Source: Roseobacter sp. MED193 (GTDB lineage Bacteria; Pseudomonadota; Alphaproteobacteria; Rhodobacterales; Rhodobacteraceae). Taken from it: a stretch of DNA of 64,000 bases. Location: contig NZ_CH902583.1 of the NCBI RefSeq assembly GCF_000152965.1, forward strand, positions 2,301,892 through 2,365,891, written 5' to 3'. The notes under the pieces are model-generated. The model saw nothing but the letters and a program-made list of their open reading frames with translations, made no database searches and was not told where the DNA came from. Position numbers and translations under genes: made by a program. Positions 34,121 through 42,750 of this stretch are shown in pieces; position 1 is the first letter of the stretch; each line of letters begins with the position of its first letter.

Positions 34121-34176
34121 CCGCACTGTCGCAGTCTAAAACAGTGCGGGGGTGCCCAAAGTTAGGCACCCCCTTT
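34121..34176 (+). terminator. Overlapping double hairpin, terminator of the comF-marR operon
   Basis: The first stem is CCGCACTGT/ACAGTGCGG (34121-34149). The second is GGGGGTGCC/GGCACCCCC (34148-34173), followed by TTTCCC. The stems share bases 34148-34149, so only one can form fully. The second has the better terminator shape for marR; its T-run is short. Confidence 0.5.
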
Positions 34177-34189
34177 CCCAAATAAACCC

Positions 34190-34295
34190 TCTGTCGAGAT
34201 GTGAGTGGTGGCAGAACCAAGGCGAAAAGGCCTTGGCGGAAGGGTTCACATGGGTTTCATGACCAGGGGAACTTCCTGCCCCCGGGTCAGACAGA
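34190..34295. ncRNA. Candidate structured RNA (three-way junction), unidentified
   Basis: Between the convergent marR and ubiG genes, a 106-base segment folds on paper into a three-way junction. Outer stem TCTGTC (34190-34195)/GACAGA (34290-34295); arm A ATGTGA/TCACAT enclosing CCAAGGC-GAAAAG-GCCTTGG; arm B GACC-AGGGG and CCCC-CGGGTC. It does not match tRNA, SRP RNA, RNase P, tmRNA or a riboswitch that I can recognise. Because stems are strand-symmetric, transcription could be from either strand. No clear promoter was found; a small RNA or a 3'-UTR element of ubiG are both possible. Confidence 0.35.
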
Positions 34296-34428
34296 CCTAA
34301 AAAGGTAAGTTAAAAATACCATATTCGTTTTTTGCCTACTCCCCAAGGTTGCAAAAGATAACGGTCATATCCAAAAGGTTAGGTGAGCGTTATCATCGCT
34401 ATGTGCCCCTGGATGCGATCATTTTCTT

Positions 34429-35175
34429 TCAGCGTTCCTTGATGCTCGCGGTGACGTAGTTGACCGAAAGATCGCGGTCTGAGATCGACCACTTCCAGCT
34501 GATAGGGTTAAAGACAAACCCCTTACGATCGACCGGGGTTAAGCCAGCTTTGCTCAGCAGATCAAACAGCTCGTCTGGGGTGATGAATTTGTTCCATTCA
34601 TGGGTGCCGCGCGGCAACCAACGCATGACAACTTCAGCGCCAAAAATGGCCATGGCATAGCTTTTTGGGTTACGGTTGATGGTGGAACAGATCTCCAGCC
34701 CGCCAGGTTTGAGGAGTTGGCGGGTTGCGGTGAGGTAGCTGAGTGGATCCGCAACATGTTCCACCACCTCCATATTTAACACAACGTCAAACTGCTCGCC
34801 TGCGGCGGCCATGTCTTCGGCGGTGGTGTGACGGTAGTCGATGGTAAGGCCGGTCTGTTCCGCATGTAGACGTGCCACCGGCAGATTGCCCGCAGCGGCA
34901 TCGGCACCGGTGACCTCTGCGCCCAGACGGGACATGGGTTCACACAAAAGCCCGCCGCCGCAGCCAATATCCAACAGACGCAATCCCTTAAACGGTTCAG
35001 GCTGTGTCAGATCCCGGTCGAATTCAGCAGCAATCTGGCTGGTAATATAGTCCAGACGGCAGGGATTGAGCATATGCAACGGCTTGAACTTGCCATTGGG
35101 ATCCCACCATTCGGCGGCCATGGCCTCAAATTTTGCGATTTCCGCCGGGTCGACTGTGGATTGAGGCGCTTGCAT
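34429..35175 (-). CDS. ubiG: Ubiquinone biosynthesis O-methyltransferase
   Basis: UbiG catalyses both O-methylations in ubiquinone synthesis, using SAM. The 248-residue protein has the family's N-terminal [22 protein letters not shown] motif [16 protein letters not shown], and [19 protein letters not shown]-like [19 protein letters not shown], followed by the LPRGTHEW block characteristic of UbiG. It is a single gene on the minus strand, divergent from the proline iminopeptidase gene (gap about 50 bases). Downstream lies the structured intergenic segment. Membrane association is expected as for other Ubi proteins. Confidence 0.96.
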   Translation of the reverse strand: MQAPQSTVDPAEIAKFEAMAAEWWDPNGKFKPLHMLNPCRLDYITSQIAAEFDRDLTQPEPFKGLRLLDIGCGGGLLCEPMSRLGAEVTGADAAAGNLPVARLHAEQTGLTIDYRHTTAEDMAAAGEQFDVVLNMEVVEHVADPLSYLTATRQLLKPGGLEICSTINRNPKSYAMAIFGAEVVMRWLPRGTHEWNKFITPDELFDLLSKAGLTPVDRKGFVFNPISWKWSISDRDLSVNYVTASIKER

Positions 35176-35225
35176 TCCTGTCTCCGTATGTTCTTTTGTA
35201 AACTATGATGTCATCTAGGTCAGTA

Positions 35226-36206
35226 ATGGACAAATTCACGGATCAAAAGCGCGCAGTGCATTATCTTTATCCCCCGCTTGATACTTTTGACCAGCGGATG
35301 CTCGAAGTGGGGCAGGGTCACAAGATCTATGTCGAACAGTCTGGGAATCCGCGCGGTATCCCTGTGGTGGTCTGCCATGGGGGGCCAGGCGGCGGCAGCA
35401 GCCCGGCGATGCGGCGCTACTTTGATCCTCTTATCTACCGGATCATTCTGTTTGATCAGCGGGGATGTGGTAGGTCACAGCCACATGCCTCCTGCGAGGA
35501 CAACACCACCTGGCATCTGGTTGCCGATATGGAGGAAATCCGCAGGCAGCTTGAGATTGACCGCTGGGTTGTTTTTGGCGGCAGCTGGGGCGCGACCTTA
35601 TCGCTGATTTATGCGCAGACTCACCCGGAGCGCGCGATGCAGCTCGTTTTGCGCGGCGTGTTTCTGATGACGGCTGCGGAACTGGACTGGTTCTACGGCG
35701 GTGGTGCAGGCCGATTTTGGCCGGAACCCTGGGCCAAGTTCGTCGCCCCCATTCCCGAAGCTGAGCGTGGTGACCTGATTGCAGCCTATAACAAGCGGTT
35801 GTTTTCTGGAAACCGGTCCGAAGAGGTGGCGCTTGGCCGCAGCTGGTCTGCCTGGGAAAATGCGCTGGCCTCGATTCATTCCAATGGAACCTCGGTTGAG
35901 GGCCCTGGTGATTACGCCCGTGCCTTTGCGCGATTGGAGAACCACTACTTCACCCATCGCGGCTTTCTCGATTTTGATGGGCAGATTCTGGCCAATATGG
36001 GCCGTATCTCGCATATTCCCGGCACCATCGTGCAGGGGCGCTATGATATGATTTGCCCGCCCGTTTCGGCCTATAAGCTGAATGAGTTGTGGCCAAATGC
36101 GGAATTGATCATGGTACGCAATGCAGGGCATGCTCTGTCAGAGCCGGGAATCAGCGCAGAGCTGGTGCTGGCCATGGACCGCATTGCAGGGGAACTGTTG
36201 CCTTGA
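35226..36206 (+). CDS. pip: Proline iminopeptidase
   Basis: A 326-residue alpha/beta hydrolase that releases N-terminal proline. HGGPGGGSSP near the N-terminus is the oxyanion-hole signature, FDQRGCGRSQPH follows, and the nucleophile serine lies in GGSWGATL. The catalytic Asp is in QGRYDMICP and His in RNAGHALSEPG. The ATG at 35226 (MDKFTDQKR) has AGG just upstream; ATG 35205 is an in-frame alternative. The last codons overlap the TTG start of the solute-binding protein gene, so the two genes are coupled. This would fit import and breakdown of proline-containing peptides. Confidence 0.93.
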   Translation: MDKFTDQKRAVHYLYPPLDTFDQRMLEVGQGHKIYVEQSGNPRGIPVVVCHGGPGGGSSPAMRRYFDPLIYRIILFDQRGCGRSQPHASCEDNTTWHLVADMEEIRRQLEIDRWVVFGGSWGATLSLIYAQTHPERAMQLVLRGVFLMTAAELDWFYGGGAGRFWPEPWAKFVAPIPEAERGDLIAAYNKRLFSGNRSEEVALGRSWSAWENALASIHSNGTSVEGPGDYARAFARLENHYFTHRGFLDFDGQILANMGRISHIPGTIVQGRYDMICPPVSAYKLNELWPNAELIMVRNAGHALSEPGISAELVLAMDRIAGELLP

Positions 36207-37048
36207 CCCGTATCGACCGACGCGCGCTTTTTACCTCTGGTGCCGCAGCTGCCCTGCTGGCCGCCACTGGCACCTCGCTTTCGGCCTCGCCACGGGCTGG
36301 GGGGGCACTGCGTTTGGCGTTGCCGCGGGAAAGCGGGTTGTTGGACCTGGTCGCGCGGGGAGCAGTGTTGGATTGCCTGACCGAGATTGCCCCGGATGGG
36401 CTGCTGCGTGCGGAGCTGGCCTCTGCCTGGGAAAGCCGTGACGCCGCACAGACCTGGCGGTTCGAGTTACGCCAGGATGTGTCCTTCCATGATGGTACGG
36501 CCCTGCAGGCCGCAGATGTTGTGGCTTCGCTACAGGGGCGTTGCGTTGCGGGCGATGTTCACATGTCGGTCACTTCGCTGGCGCCGTATCAGGTTGAAAT
36601 CCAACTGACCCAACCGAACCCGCATTTACCCTATTTGCTTGCCAGCCAGGGGTATGCGATCGCACCCCAGGGAGCGGTGGACCTGCCACTGGCAACGTTG
36701 GTGGGAAGCGGTTGCTATCAGGTGGAACGCGCCCAGACCGATCGCCATTTTCGCGCCAGTAAGGTTGTCGGCCACTACAAGGATGGTCAGGCGGGTTGGA
36801 TCGACAGCCTGGAGGTGATTGTCATTCCTGACGCTGCTGTGCGGGCTGAGGCCCTGCGCGATGGTTTTGTCGATGTGGCTGCTCTGCCGCAACCAGCCGA
36901 ATTGTTGAAGCGCGGCGGTTTTCTGTATCACCCCTCAGCCGAGGATATGGCCCTGGCCACCCGATCCGATGTGGGCATTCCCCGGGTGGTGGGACAACAA
37001 TCCGCCCTGGACGATGGCCGTATCGCTGAACGGTGGTGGCGTCTGTGA
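36203..37048 (+). CDS. Short family-5 solute-binding-like protein (truncated)
   Basis: A 281-residue protein resembling the N-terminal half of peptide/nickel-type solute-binding proteins (SBP_bac_5): LASAWESRDAAQTWRFELRQ, then VSFHDGTALQAADVVASL, are standard for that family. Full-length members have about 500 residues, so the C-terminal lobe is largely missing, yet the frame ends without an obvious frameshift remnant. A Tat-like signal (RIDRRALFTSGAAAALLAA) leads it to the periplasm. The TTG start at 36203 overlaps the pip stop codon and has AGGGGA nine bases upstream. There is no ABC permease or ATPase gene here. It may be a repurposed binding protein or a decaying gene. Confidence 0.7.
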   Translation: MTRIDRRALFTSGAAAALLAATGTSLSASPRAGGALRLALPRESGLLDLVARGAVLDCLTEIAPDGLLRAELASAWESRDAAQTWRFELRQDVSFHDGTALQAADVVASLQGRCVAGDVHMSVTSLAPYQVEIQLTQPNPHLPYLLASQGYAIAPQGAVDLPLATLVGSGCYQVERAQTDRHFRASKVVGHYKDGQAGWIDSLEVIVIPDAAVRAEALRDGFVDVAALPQPAELLKRGGFLYHPSAEDMALATRSDVGIPRVVGQQSALDDGRIAERWWRL

Positions 37049-37147
37049 CCATAGCTGACCTGGCGCTTGGCGGACCCGCAGACTGGCTGCGGATTTAGGA
37101 CTGACGCGCTGCAACCTGGGTCGTTGCAACACTTGGCAACACAAGGC

Positions 37148-37176
37148 TTGCAGATTCGTAACAAGGGGCGTATATG
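37148..37176 (+). promoter_or_regulatory. Candidate promoter of the rimP-nusA-infB operon
   Basis: TTGCAG and TATATG are separated by 17 bases, matching the housekeeping consensus at four of six bases each. The expected transcript start, near 37182, is about 50 bases before an intrinsic terminator and 140 before rimP. Confidence 0.45.
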
Positions 37177-37230
37177 GCTTTTCAACAGCGGCGTGTTGGG
37201 CTCTGGTTCAAGACACCTCCGGATTAGTTC

Positions 37231-37254
37231 AACGGGCCGCGCGCCCGTTTTTTT
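37231..37254 (+). terminator. Intrinsic terminator inside the rimP leader (possible attenuator)
   Basis: AACGGGC-CGCGC-GCCCGTT is followed directly by a run of T (seven in a row including the stem end). It is a textbook Rho-independent terminator but lies 67 bases upstream of rimP on the coding strand, with no gene ending nearby except the solute-binding gene 183 bases away. It may attenuate the operon. Confidence 0.75.
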
Positions 37255-37282
37255 GTGTCCCAAGGGACGCCAAATCCACCGC

Positions 37283-37312
37283 CCAACCCGATTGTGGCCA
37301 ACCCGATTGTGG
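37283..37312 (+). repeat. Tandem 15-bp direct repeat before rimP
   Basis: CCAACCCGATTGTGG occurs twice in perfect head-to-tail order. The second copy ends eight bases before the rimP ATG, so the repeat borders the ribosome binding site. Confidence 0.9.
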
Positions 37313-37320
37313 GAAGCTAA

Positions 37321-37911
37321 ATGACCAACGACTTGATTGCCAAAGCCGCGATAGATCGCCGCCTTGCCGAAATCCTTATCCCGGTGATTGAGGATCTCGG
37401 CTATGAGCTGGTGCGCATTCGCCTGATGTCCGGCAAGACCACGACGCTGCAGATCATGGCGGATAAGCCTGAGGGCGGTATCGAGGTTGATGACTGCGCC
37501 GTCGTCTCCAGTGCGGTGAGCGCCACACTGGATGTTGAGGACCCAATTCTGGATGCCTATACGCTGGAGGTTTCCAGCCCTGGTATCGACCGGCCACTGA
37601 CCCGGTTGAAAGACTTTGACATGTTTGAAGGCTATGAGGCCAAGCTGGAAACCGATGAGTTGGTTGGTGGCCGCCGCCGCTTTAAGGGTGAACTGGCGGG
37701 CACCGAAGAGGACGAAGTTCTGATCAATATCGAAGATCAGGGCAAGACTGTTACCATTGGTCTGAAATTTGATTGGCTTTCAGATGCCAAGCTGGTTTTG
37801 ACTGATGATCTGATCACGGAAATGCTGCGCCAGCGCAAAGCTGCCGGCACATTAAACGAAGACGCATTCGACGAGATCGAGGCCGAAGGGTCCGAAGAGG
37901 AGAACAAGTAA
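37321..37911 (+). CDS. rimP: Ribosome maturation factor RimP
   Basis: RimP helps 30S subunit assembly. The 196-residue protein has the N-terminal domain signature [23 protein letters not shown], then [23 protein letters not shown] and [15 protein letters not shown], followed by the SH3-like C-terminal domain. It is the first gene of the rimP-nusA-ylxR-infB operon. Its TAA overlaps the nusA ATG (TAATG). The leader carries an intrinsic terminator, suggesting that the operon is controlled by readthrough. Confidence 0.96.
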   Translation: MTNDLIAKAAIDRRLAEILIPVIEDLGYELVRIRLMSGKTTTLQIMADKPEGGIEVDDCAVVSSAVSATLDVEDPILDAYTLEVSSPGIDRPLTRLKDFDMFEGYEAKLETDELVGGRRRFKGELAGTEEDEVLINIEDQGKTVTIGLKFDWLSDAKLVLTDDLITEMLRQRKAAGTLNEDAFDEIEAEGSEEENK

Positions 37912-39536
37912 TGGCTATCACCTCTGCAAACCAGCTAGAGCTGTTGCAAACTGCCGAAGCCGTGGCGCGCGAAAAGATGATCGACCCCGGTCTGGTGGTT
38001 GATGCGATGGAAGAAAGCCTCGCCCGTGCCGCCAAGAGCCGCTACGGCAGCGAGATGGATATTCGCGTGTCGATCGACCGCAAGACCGGCAAGGCGACCT
38101 TTACCCGTGTGCGTTCGGTTGTTGAGGATGAGGCGCTGGAAAACTACCAGGCCGAAATGACCGTCGAGCAGGCCAAGCAGTATATGGCAAACCCTGCGGT
38201 TGGTGACACCTTTGTCGAAGAAGTCCCCCCGGTGGAAATGGGTCGGATCGCGGCACAATCTGCTAAACAGGTTATCCTGCAGCGGGTGCGCGAAGCGGAA
38301 CGTGATCGTCAATTTGAAGAGTTCCAGGATCGCGCAGGCACCATCATCAACGCATTGGTCAAACGCGAGGAATACGGCAATGTCATCGTCGATGTAGGCG
38401 CTGGTGAAGGCATCCTGCGTCGCAACGAGAAAATTGGTCGTGAAAGCTATCGCCCCAATGACCGCATCCGTTGCTACATCAAGGATGTGCGCCGCGAACC
38501 CCGTGGCCCGCAGATCTTCCTCAGCCGGACCGCGCCAGAGTTCATGGCCGAGCTGTTCAAGATGGAAGTTCCTGAAATCTATGATGGTATCATCCAAATC
38601 AAGGCCGTAGCCCGGGACCCCGGTTCGCGCGCCAAGATTGCCGTGATCTCGAATGACGGCTCGATCGATCCGGTTGGCGCCTGTGTGGGTATGCGCGGCA
38701 GCCGTGTTCAGGCTGTTGTGAACGAACTGCAGGGTGAAAAGATCGACATCATTCCTTGGAATGATGATCAGCCAACCTTCCTGGTTAACGCGCTGCAGCC
38801 TGCCGAAGTGTCAAAAGTTGTTCTGGATGAAGAAGCCGGTAAGATCGAAGTTGTGGTGCCCGAAGAGCAGCTGAGCTTGGCGATTGGTCGCCGGGGTCAG
38901 AACGTGCGCCTGGCCTCGCAACTGACCGGTCTCGACATCGACATCATGACCGAAGAAGAAGAGTCGGCCCGCCGCCAGAAGGAATTCGAAGCGCGCACAG
39001 GCTTGTTCATGGAAACTCTGGATCTGGACGAGTTCTTTGCCCAGCTGCTGGTTTCCGAAGGCTTCACCAACCTGGAAGAGGTTGCCTATGTTGAGCTGGA
39101 CGAGCTGACTGTCATCGACGGTGTTGATGACGGTACAGCCGAAGAATTGCAGGCCCGTGCCCGTGATTTCCTTGAAGCCAAGGCAAAGGCCGCCATTGAT
39201 GCGGCACGCGCGCTGGGCGCCGAGGATAGCTTGATTCAGTTCGATGGCTTGACACCGCCGATGGTTGAGGCCCTGGCCAAGGATGAAATCCTGACCCTGG
39301 AAGATTTCGCGACCTGCGCGGATTGGGAACTGGCTGGTGGCTGGACCAACGATAATGGTGAGCGGATCAAGGATGACGGTATTCTGGAACCCTTTGGCAT
39401 GAGCCTCGAAGAGGCCCAAGAACTGGTCATGACCGCGCGCGTTATGCTGGGCTGGGTGGATCCTGATGATCTGATTGGTGCCGAGGACGGTGCAGAAGAA
39501 CCTGTCGAAGGTGATGAAGAGGAAGCCGAGGCGTAA
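37911..39536 (+). CDS. nusA: Transcription termination/antitermination factor NusA
   Basis: A 541-residue NusA with the RNA-polymerase-binding N-terminal domain, the S1 domain (about residues 135-200), two KH domains (GACVGMRGSRVQAVVNEL and EEQLSLAIGRRGQNVRLAS) and, after about residue 350, C-terminal helix-hairpin-helix-type repeats ending in an acidic tail rich in Glu. It controls pausing, termination and antitermination. In E. coli NusA represses its own operon through terminators in the leader; the terminator before rimP here would fit the same logic. One-base-type overlap with rimP (TAATG) indicates coupling. Confidence 0.97.
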   Translation: MAITSANQLELLQTAEAVAREKMIDPGLVVDAMEESLARAAKSRYGSEMDIRVSIDRKTGKATFTRVRSVVEDEALENYQAEMTVEQAKQYMANPAVGDTFVEEVPPVEMGRIAAQSAKQVILQRVREAERDRQFEEFQDRAGTIINALVKREEYGNVIVDVGAGEGILRRNEKIGRESYRPNDRIRCYIKDVRREPRGPQIFLSRTAPEFMAELFKMEVPEIYDGIIQIKAVARDPGSRAKIAVISNDGSIDPVGACVGMRGSRVQAVVNELQGEKIDIIPWNDDQPTFLVNALQPAEVSKVVLDEEAGKIEVVVPEEQLSLAIGRRGQNVRLASQLTGLDIDIMTEEEESARRQKEFEARTGLFMETLDLDEFFAQLLVSEGFTNLEEVAYVELDELTVIDGVDDGTAEELQARARDFLEAKAKAAIDAARALGAEDSLIQFDGLTPPMVEALAKDEILTLEDFATCADWELAGGWTNDNGERIKDDGILEPFGMSLEEAQELVMTARVMLGWVDPDDLIGAEDGAEEPVEGDEEEAEA

Positions 39537-39567
39537 GCCTCGGGTTTCCGAGTAGGAGAGAGTGAGC

Positions 39568-40188
39568 ATGGGTCGCGGTGGCGCCAGCAAAAATCACGAC
39601 GATGGGCCGGAACGCAAATGTATTGCGACTGGTGAGATCCAGCCAAAGCAGGGTCTGATTCGATTTGTGATGGGGCCTGAGGCTCAGGTGGTACCCGATA
39701 TCTTTGGCAAATTGCCAGGGCGCGGGGTTTATGTGACCGCCAGCCGTGAAGCACTGGATCTGGCGGTAAAGAAGAAACTCTTTGCCCGCGGGTTCAAGGC
39801 GCCGGTGACCCTGCCTGAGGATCTGTCGGATGAGGTGGAGCGTCAGACGCTGCGCCGTTTGGTGGATCTGCTAAGTCTGGCCCGCAAATCGGGTCAGGCT
39901 GTTGGTGGGTATGAGAAAGTCAAGGATTGGCTAGGTAAAGAACATGCTACAGTTCTGATTCAAGCAAGTGATGGATCAGGGCGCGGCAAATCGAAATTGA
40001 GTACCCCGCATCGGGGAAGTTTTATCGGATGTCTCACTGCGGATGAGCTGGGGATGGCATTTGGGCGTCAAACTATGATACATGCGGCGCTCGCCTCTGG
40101 TGGACTCAGCAAACGTGTTGTAGACGAGGCGCAACGGTTGCAGGGTTTGCGTGAAATGGTGGGCGGCAGCGGCCGCACAGAAGGATAA
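39568..40188 (+). CDS. ylxR: YlxR-family RNA-binding protein with C-terminal extension
   Basis: A 206-residue protein. The N-terminal YlxR (DUF448) domain shows [10 protein letters not shown] and [21 protein letters not shown]-type residues; the C-terminal half (about 95-200) resembles the L7Ae/YlxQ-like RNA-binding fold seen in alphaproteobacterial homologues ([14 protein letters not shown]). ATG 39568 is preferred over GTG 39562 because AGGAGA lies eight bases upstream. It is embedded between nusA and infB, as in most bacteria, and probably binds a structured RNA linked to translation or RNase P; precise function is not established. Confidence 0.9.
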   Translation: MGRGGASKNHDDGPERKCIATGEIQPKQGLIRFVMGPEAQVVPDIFGKLPGRGVYVTASREALDLAVKKKLFARGFKAPVTLPEDLSDEVERQTLRRLVDLLSLARKSGQAVGGYEKVKDWLGKEHATVLIQASDGSGRGKSKLSTPHRGSFIGCLTADELGMAFGRQTMIHAALASGGLSKRVVDEAQRLQGLREMVGGSGRTEG

Positions 40189-40196
40189 AGAGCTTT

Positions 40197-42695
40197 ATGA
40201 GCGATAGTGACGGCAAAAAGACCTTGGGTCTGCGTGGCGGCGGTTCCCGGCCTGGGAACGTAAAACAGAGCTTTAGCCACGGGCGGACCAAGAATGTCGT
40301 GGTGGAAACCAAGCGCAAACGCGTTGTGGTGCCCAAGCCGGGTGGCAACAAGGGCGGCAATGCCGCGCCTGCAACTGACGGTTCGCGCCGCCCCGCAGGG
40401 ATTACCGATGCAGAGATGAGCCGCCGCCTGAAGGCGTTGCAGGCTGCTAAGGCTCGTGAGGCCGAAGACGCGGCAAAGCGTGCTGCTGAAGAGAAAGCCC
40501 GCGAAGAAGAGCGTGCCCGTCGTCGTGCCGAGGCTGAGGCCAAGGAACGCGAGCAGCGCGAAGCGGAAGAAAAAGCCCGTCAAAAGGCCGAAGAGGAAGA
40601 GCGCAAGAAGCGTGAAGCTGCAGAGGCCGCCAAACGTGCTGCTGAGCCTGCCGCCAAAAAAGCTGCGCCTGCCGAGACCGTCGCGCCACGCAACAACCCA
40701 GCCTCTAAACCGGCACCAGCGCAAACACCTCGCAAATCCGATCGTGAGCGCGAAGAACGTGGCCGCAGTGCTAAAGCCCGCACCGGCGACGACAACCGTC
40801 GTTCCGGCAAGCTGACACTGGGTCAGGCCACAGGTGGTGCGGGTAACCGTCACCGCTCCATGGCCTCGATGAAGCGTAAGCAAGAGCGTGCCCGCCAAAA
40901 AGCAATGGGTGGCACGGTTGAGCGCGAAAAGGTTCTGCGCGAAGTACAGCTGCCAGAGGCGATCCTTGTCTCGGAGCTGGCTAACCGGATGTCCGAACGT
41001 GTTGGCGCAGTTGTGAAGTCGCTGATGCAAATGGGTATGATGGTCACTCAGAACCAGACCATCGACGCCGATACTGCGGAACTGATCATCGAAGAATTTG
41101 GCCACAAGGTTGTCCGTGTTTCCGATGCTGACGTCGAAGACGTGATCAACGAAGTCGAAGACAAAGACGAAGATCTGAAACCCCGTCCTCCTGTGATCAC
41201 CATCATGGGGCACGTTGACCACGGTAAAACCTCGATTCTCGATGCGATCCGCAACGCCCGTGTTGTGGCCGGCGAGGCCGGTGGTATTACCCAGCACATT
41301 GGTGCCTATCAGGTCACCACCGAAAGCGGCACTGTGCTGAGCTTCCTCGACACCCCTGGCCACGCGGCCTTTACCTCCATGCGCTCTCGTGGTGCCCAGG
41401 TAACGGATATCGTGGTACTGGTTGTGGCGGCGGACGATGCTGTGATGCCACAGACAATCGAAGCGATTGCGCATGCCAAGGCTGCCGAAGTTCCGATGAT
41501 TGTTGCGATCAACAAATGCGACAAACCTGCTGCGGATCCCATGAAGGTGCGCACCGATCTGTTGCAACACGAAGTTATCGTGGAAGCCATGTCTGGTGAA
41601 GTTCAGGACGTCGAGGTTTCTGCCCACACCGGTCAGGGTCTGGATCAACTTCTGGAAGCCATCGCGCTGCAGTCTGAAATTCTGGAACTGAAAGCCAACC
41701 CTGATCGTGCTGCTCAGGGTGCCGTGATTGAGGCGCAGCTGGACGTGGGCCGCGGCCCCGTTGCCACTGTTCTGGTTCAGAACGGGACACTGCGTCAGGG
41801 TGATATCTTTGTTGTGGGTGAGCAGTACGGTAAGGTCCGTGCGCTGATCAACGACAAAGGCGAACGTGTTCAGGAAGCTGGTCCTTCGGTTCCTGTGGAG
41901 GTTCTGGGTCTCAACGGCACTCCCGAAGCGGGTGACGTGTTGAACGTGACCGAGACAGAAGCACAGGCGCGAGAAATCGCCGAATACCGTGCCCAGGCTG
42001 CCAAGGACAAACGTGCTGCCGCTGGTGCTGCGACAACTCTGGAACAGCTGATGCAGAAGGCCAAAGACGACGAAACCGTCTCTGAGCTGCCTATTCTGGT
42101 TAAGGCTGATGTGCAGGGGTCTGCTGAGGCGATCGTTCAAGCGATGGAAAAAATCGGCAACGAAGAAGTCCGCGTGCGGGTTCTGCATTCTGGTGTTGGT
42201 GCCATCACTGAAACGGACATCGCGCTGGCAGAAGCCTCCGGCGCACCTGTCATGGGCTTTAACGTGCGTGCCAATACCTCGGCACGTAACACAGCCAACC
42301 AAAAGGGCGTCGAGATCCGCTATTATTCGGTGATCTACGATCTGGTCGACGATGTGAAGAAGGCCGCTTCTGGTCTGCTCAGCGCTGAAATCAAAGAGAC
42401 CTTTATTGGCTACGCCCAGATCAAGGATGTCTTCAAGGTTTCCAATGTTGGCAAGGTTGCTGGCTGTCTGGTTACCGAAGGGGTGGCCCGCCGCTCCGCT
42501 GGTGTGCGCTTGCTGCGTGACAACGTGGTGATCCACGAAGGTACGCTGAAGACCCTGAAGCGTTTCAAGGACGAGGTTGCCGAAGTTCAATCTGGTCAGG
42601 AATGCGGTATGGCCTTTGAGAACTACGAAGACATCCGCGCCGACGATGTTATCGAGATCTTCGAGCGTCAGGAAGTTGAGCGTAGCCTCGACTAA
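40197..42695 (+). CDS. infB: Translation initiation factor IF-2
   Basis: An 832-residue GTPase that brings initiator tRNA to the 30S subunit. Residues about 80-200 are a highly charged Ala/Arg/Glu-rich coiled-coil-like region typical of long IF-2 N-termini. The G domain begins at about 335 with [11 protein letters not shown] (G1), then DTPGHAAF (G3) and NKCDKP (G4). The C-terminal domains follow with [12 protein letters not shown] and [12 protein letters not shown]. It is the last gene of the rimP operon and is followed by a strong terminator. An 882-codon open frame on the opposite strand is a composition shadow. Confidence 0.98.
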   Translation: MSDSDGKKTLGLRGGGSRPGNVKQSFSHGRTKNVVVETKRKRVVVPKPGGNKGGNAAPATDGSRRPAGITDAEMSRRLKALQAAKAREAEDAAKRAAEEKAREEERARRRAEAEAKEREQREAEEKARQKAEEEERKKREAAEAAKRAAEPAAKKAAPAETVAPRNNPASKPAPAQTPRKSDREREERGRSAKARTGDDNRRSGKLTLGQATGGAGNRHRSMASMKRKQERARQKAMGGTVEREKVLREVQLPEAILVSELANRMSERVGAVVKSLMQMGMMVTQNQTIDADTAELIIEEFGHKVVRVSDADVEDVINEVEDKDEDLKPRPPVITIMGHVDHGKTSILDAIRNARVVAGEAGGITQHIGAYQVTTESGTVLSFLDTPGHAAFTSMRSRGAQVTDIVVLVVAADDAVMPQTIEAIAHAKAAEVPMIVAINKCDKPAADPMKVRTDLLQHEVIVEAMSGEVQDVEVSAHTGQGLDQLLEAIALQSEILELKANPDRAAQGAVIEAQLDVGRGPVATVLVQNGTLRQGDIFVVGEQYGKVRALINDKGERVQEAGPSVPVEVLGLNGTPEAGDVLNVTETEAQAREIAEYRAQAAKDKRAAAGAATTLEQLMQKAKDDETVSELPILVKADVQGSAEAIVQAMEKIGNEEVRVRVLHSGVGAITETDIALAEASGAPVMGFNVRANTSARNTANQKGVEIRYYSVIYDLVDDVKKAASGLLSAEIKETFIGYAQIKDVFKVSNVGKVAGCLVTEGVARRSAGVRLLRDNVVIHEGTLKTLKRFKDEVAEVQSGQECGMAFENYEDIRADDVIEIFERQEVERSLD

Positions 42696-42721
42696 CCGGT
42701 AAGATCCTGAACCCATAAAAA

Positions 42722-42750
42722 AGCCCCGGTCGTTGTGCCGGGGCTTTTTG
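42722..42750. terminator. Strong terminator after infB
   Basis: A-run, AGCCCCGG-TCGTTGTG-CCGGGGCT, then TTTTTG. It works on paper in both directions and closes the rimP-infB operon. Confidence 0.9.

Noticed and set aside
37195-37235. GGTTCAAGACACC as a possible tRNA T-arm before rimP (metY-like position)
   Set aside because: The flanking bases do not form the T-stem and no cloverleaf can be drawn.
40068-42716. 882-codon open reading frame on the minus strand opposite infB
   Set aside because: It mirrors the infB coding frame, and its product is low-complexity with no recognisable domain. Highly biased codon use in infB leaves few stops on the other strand.
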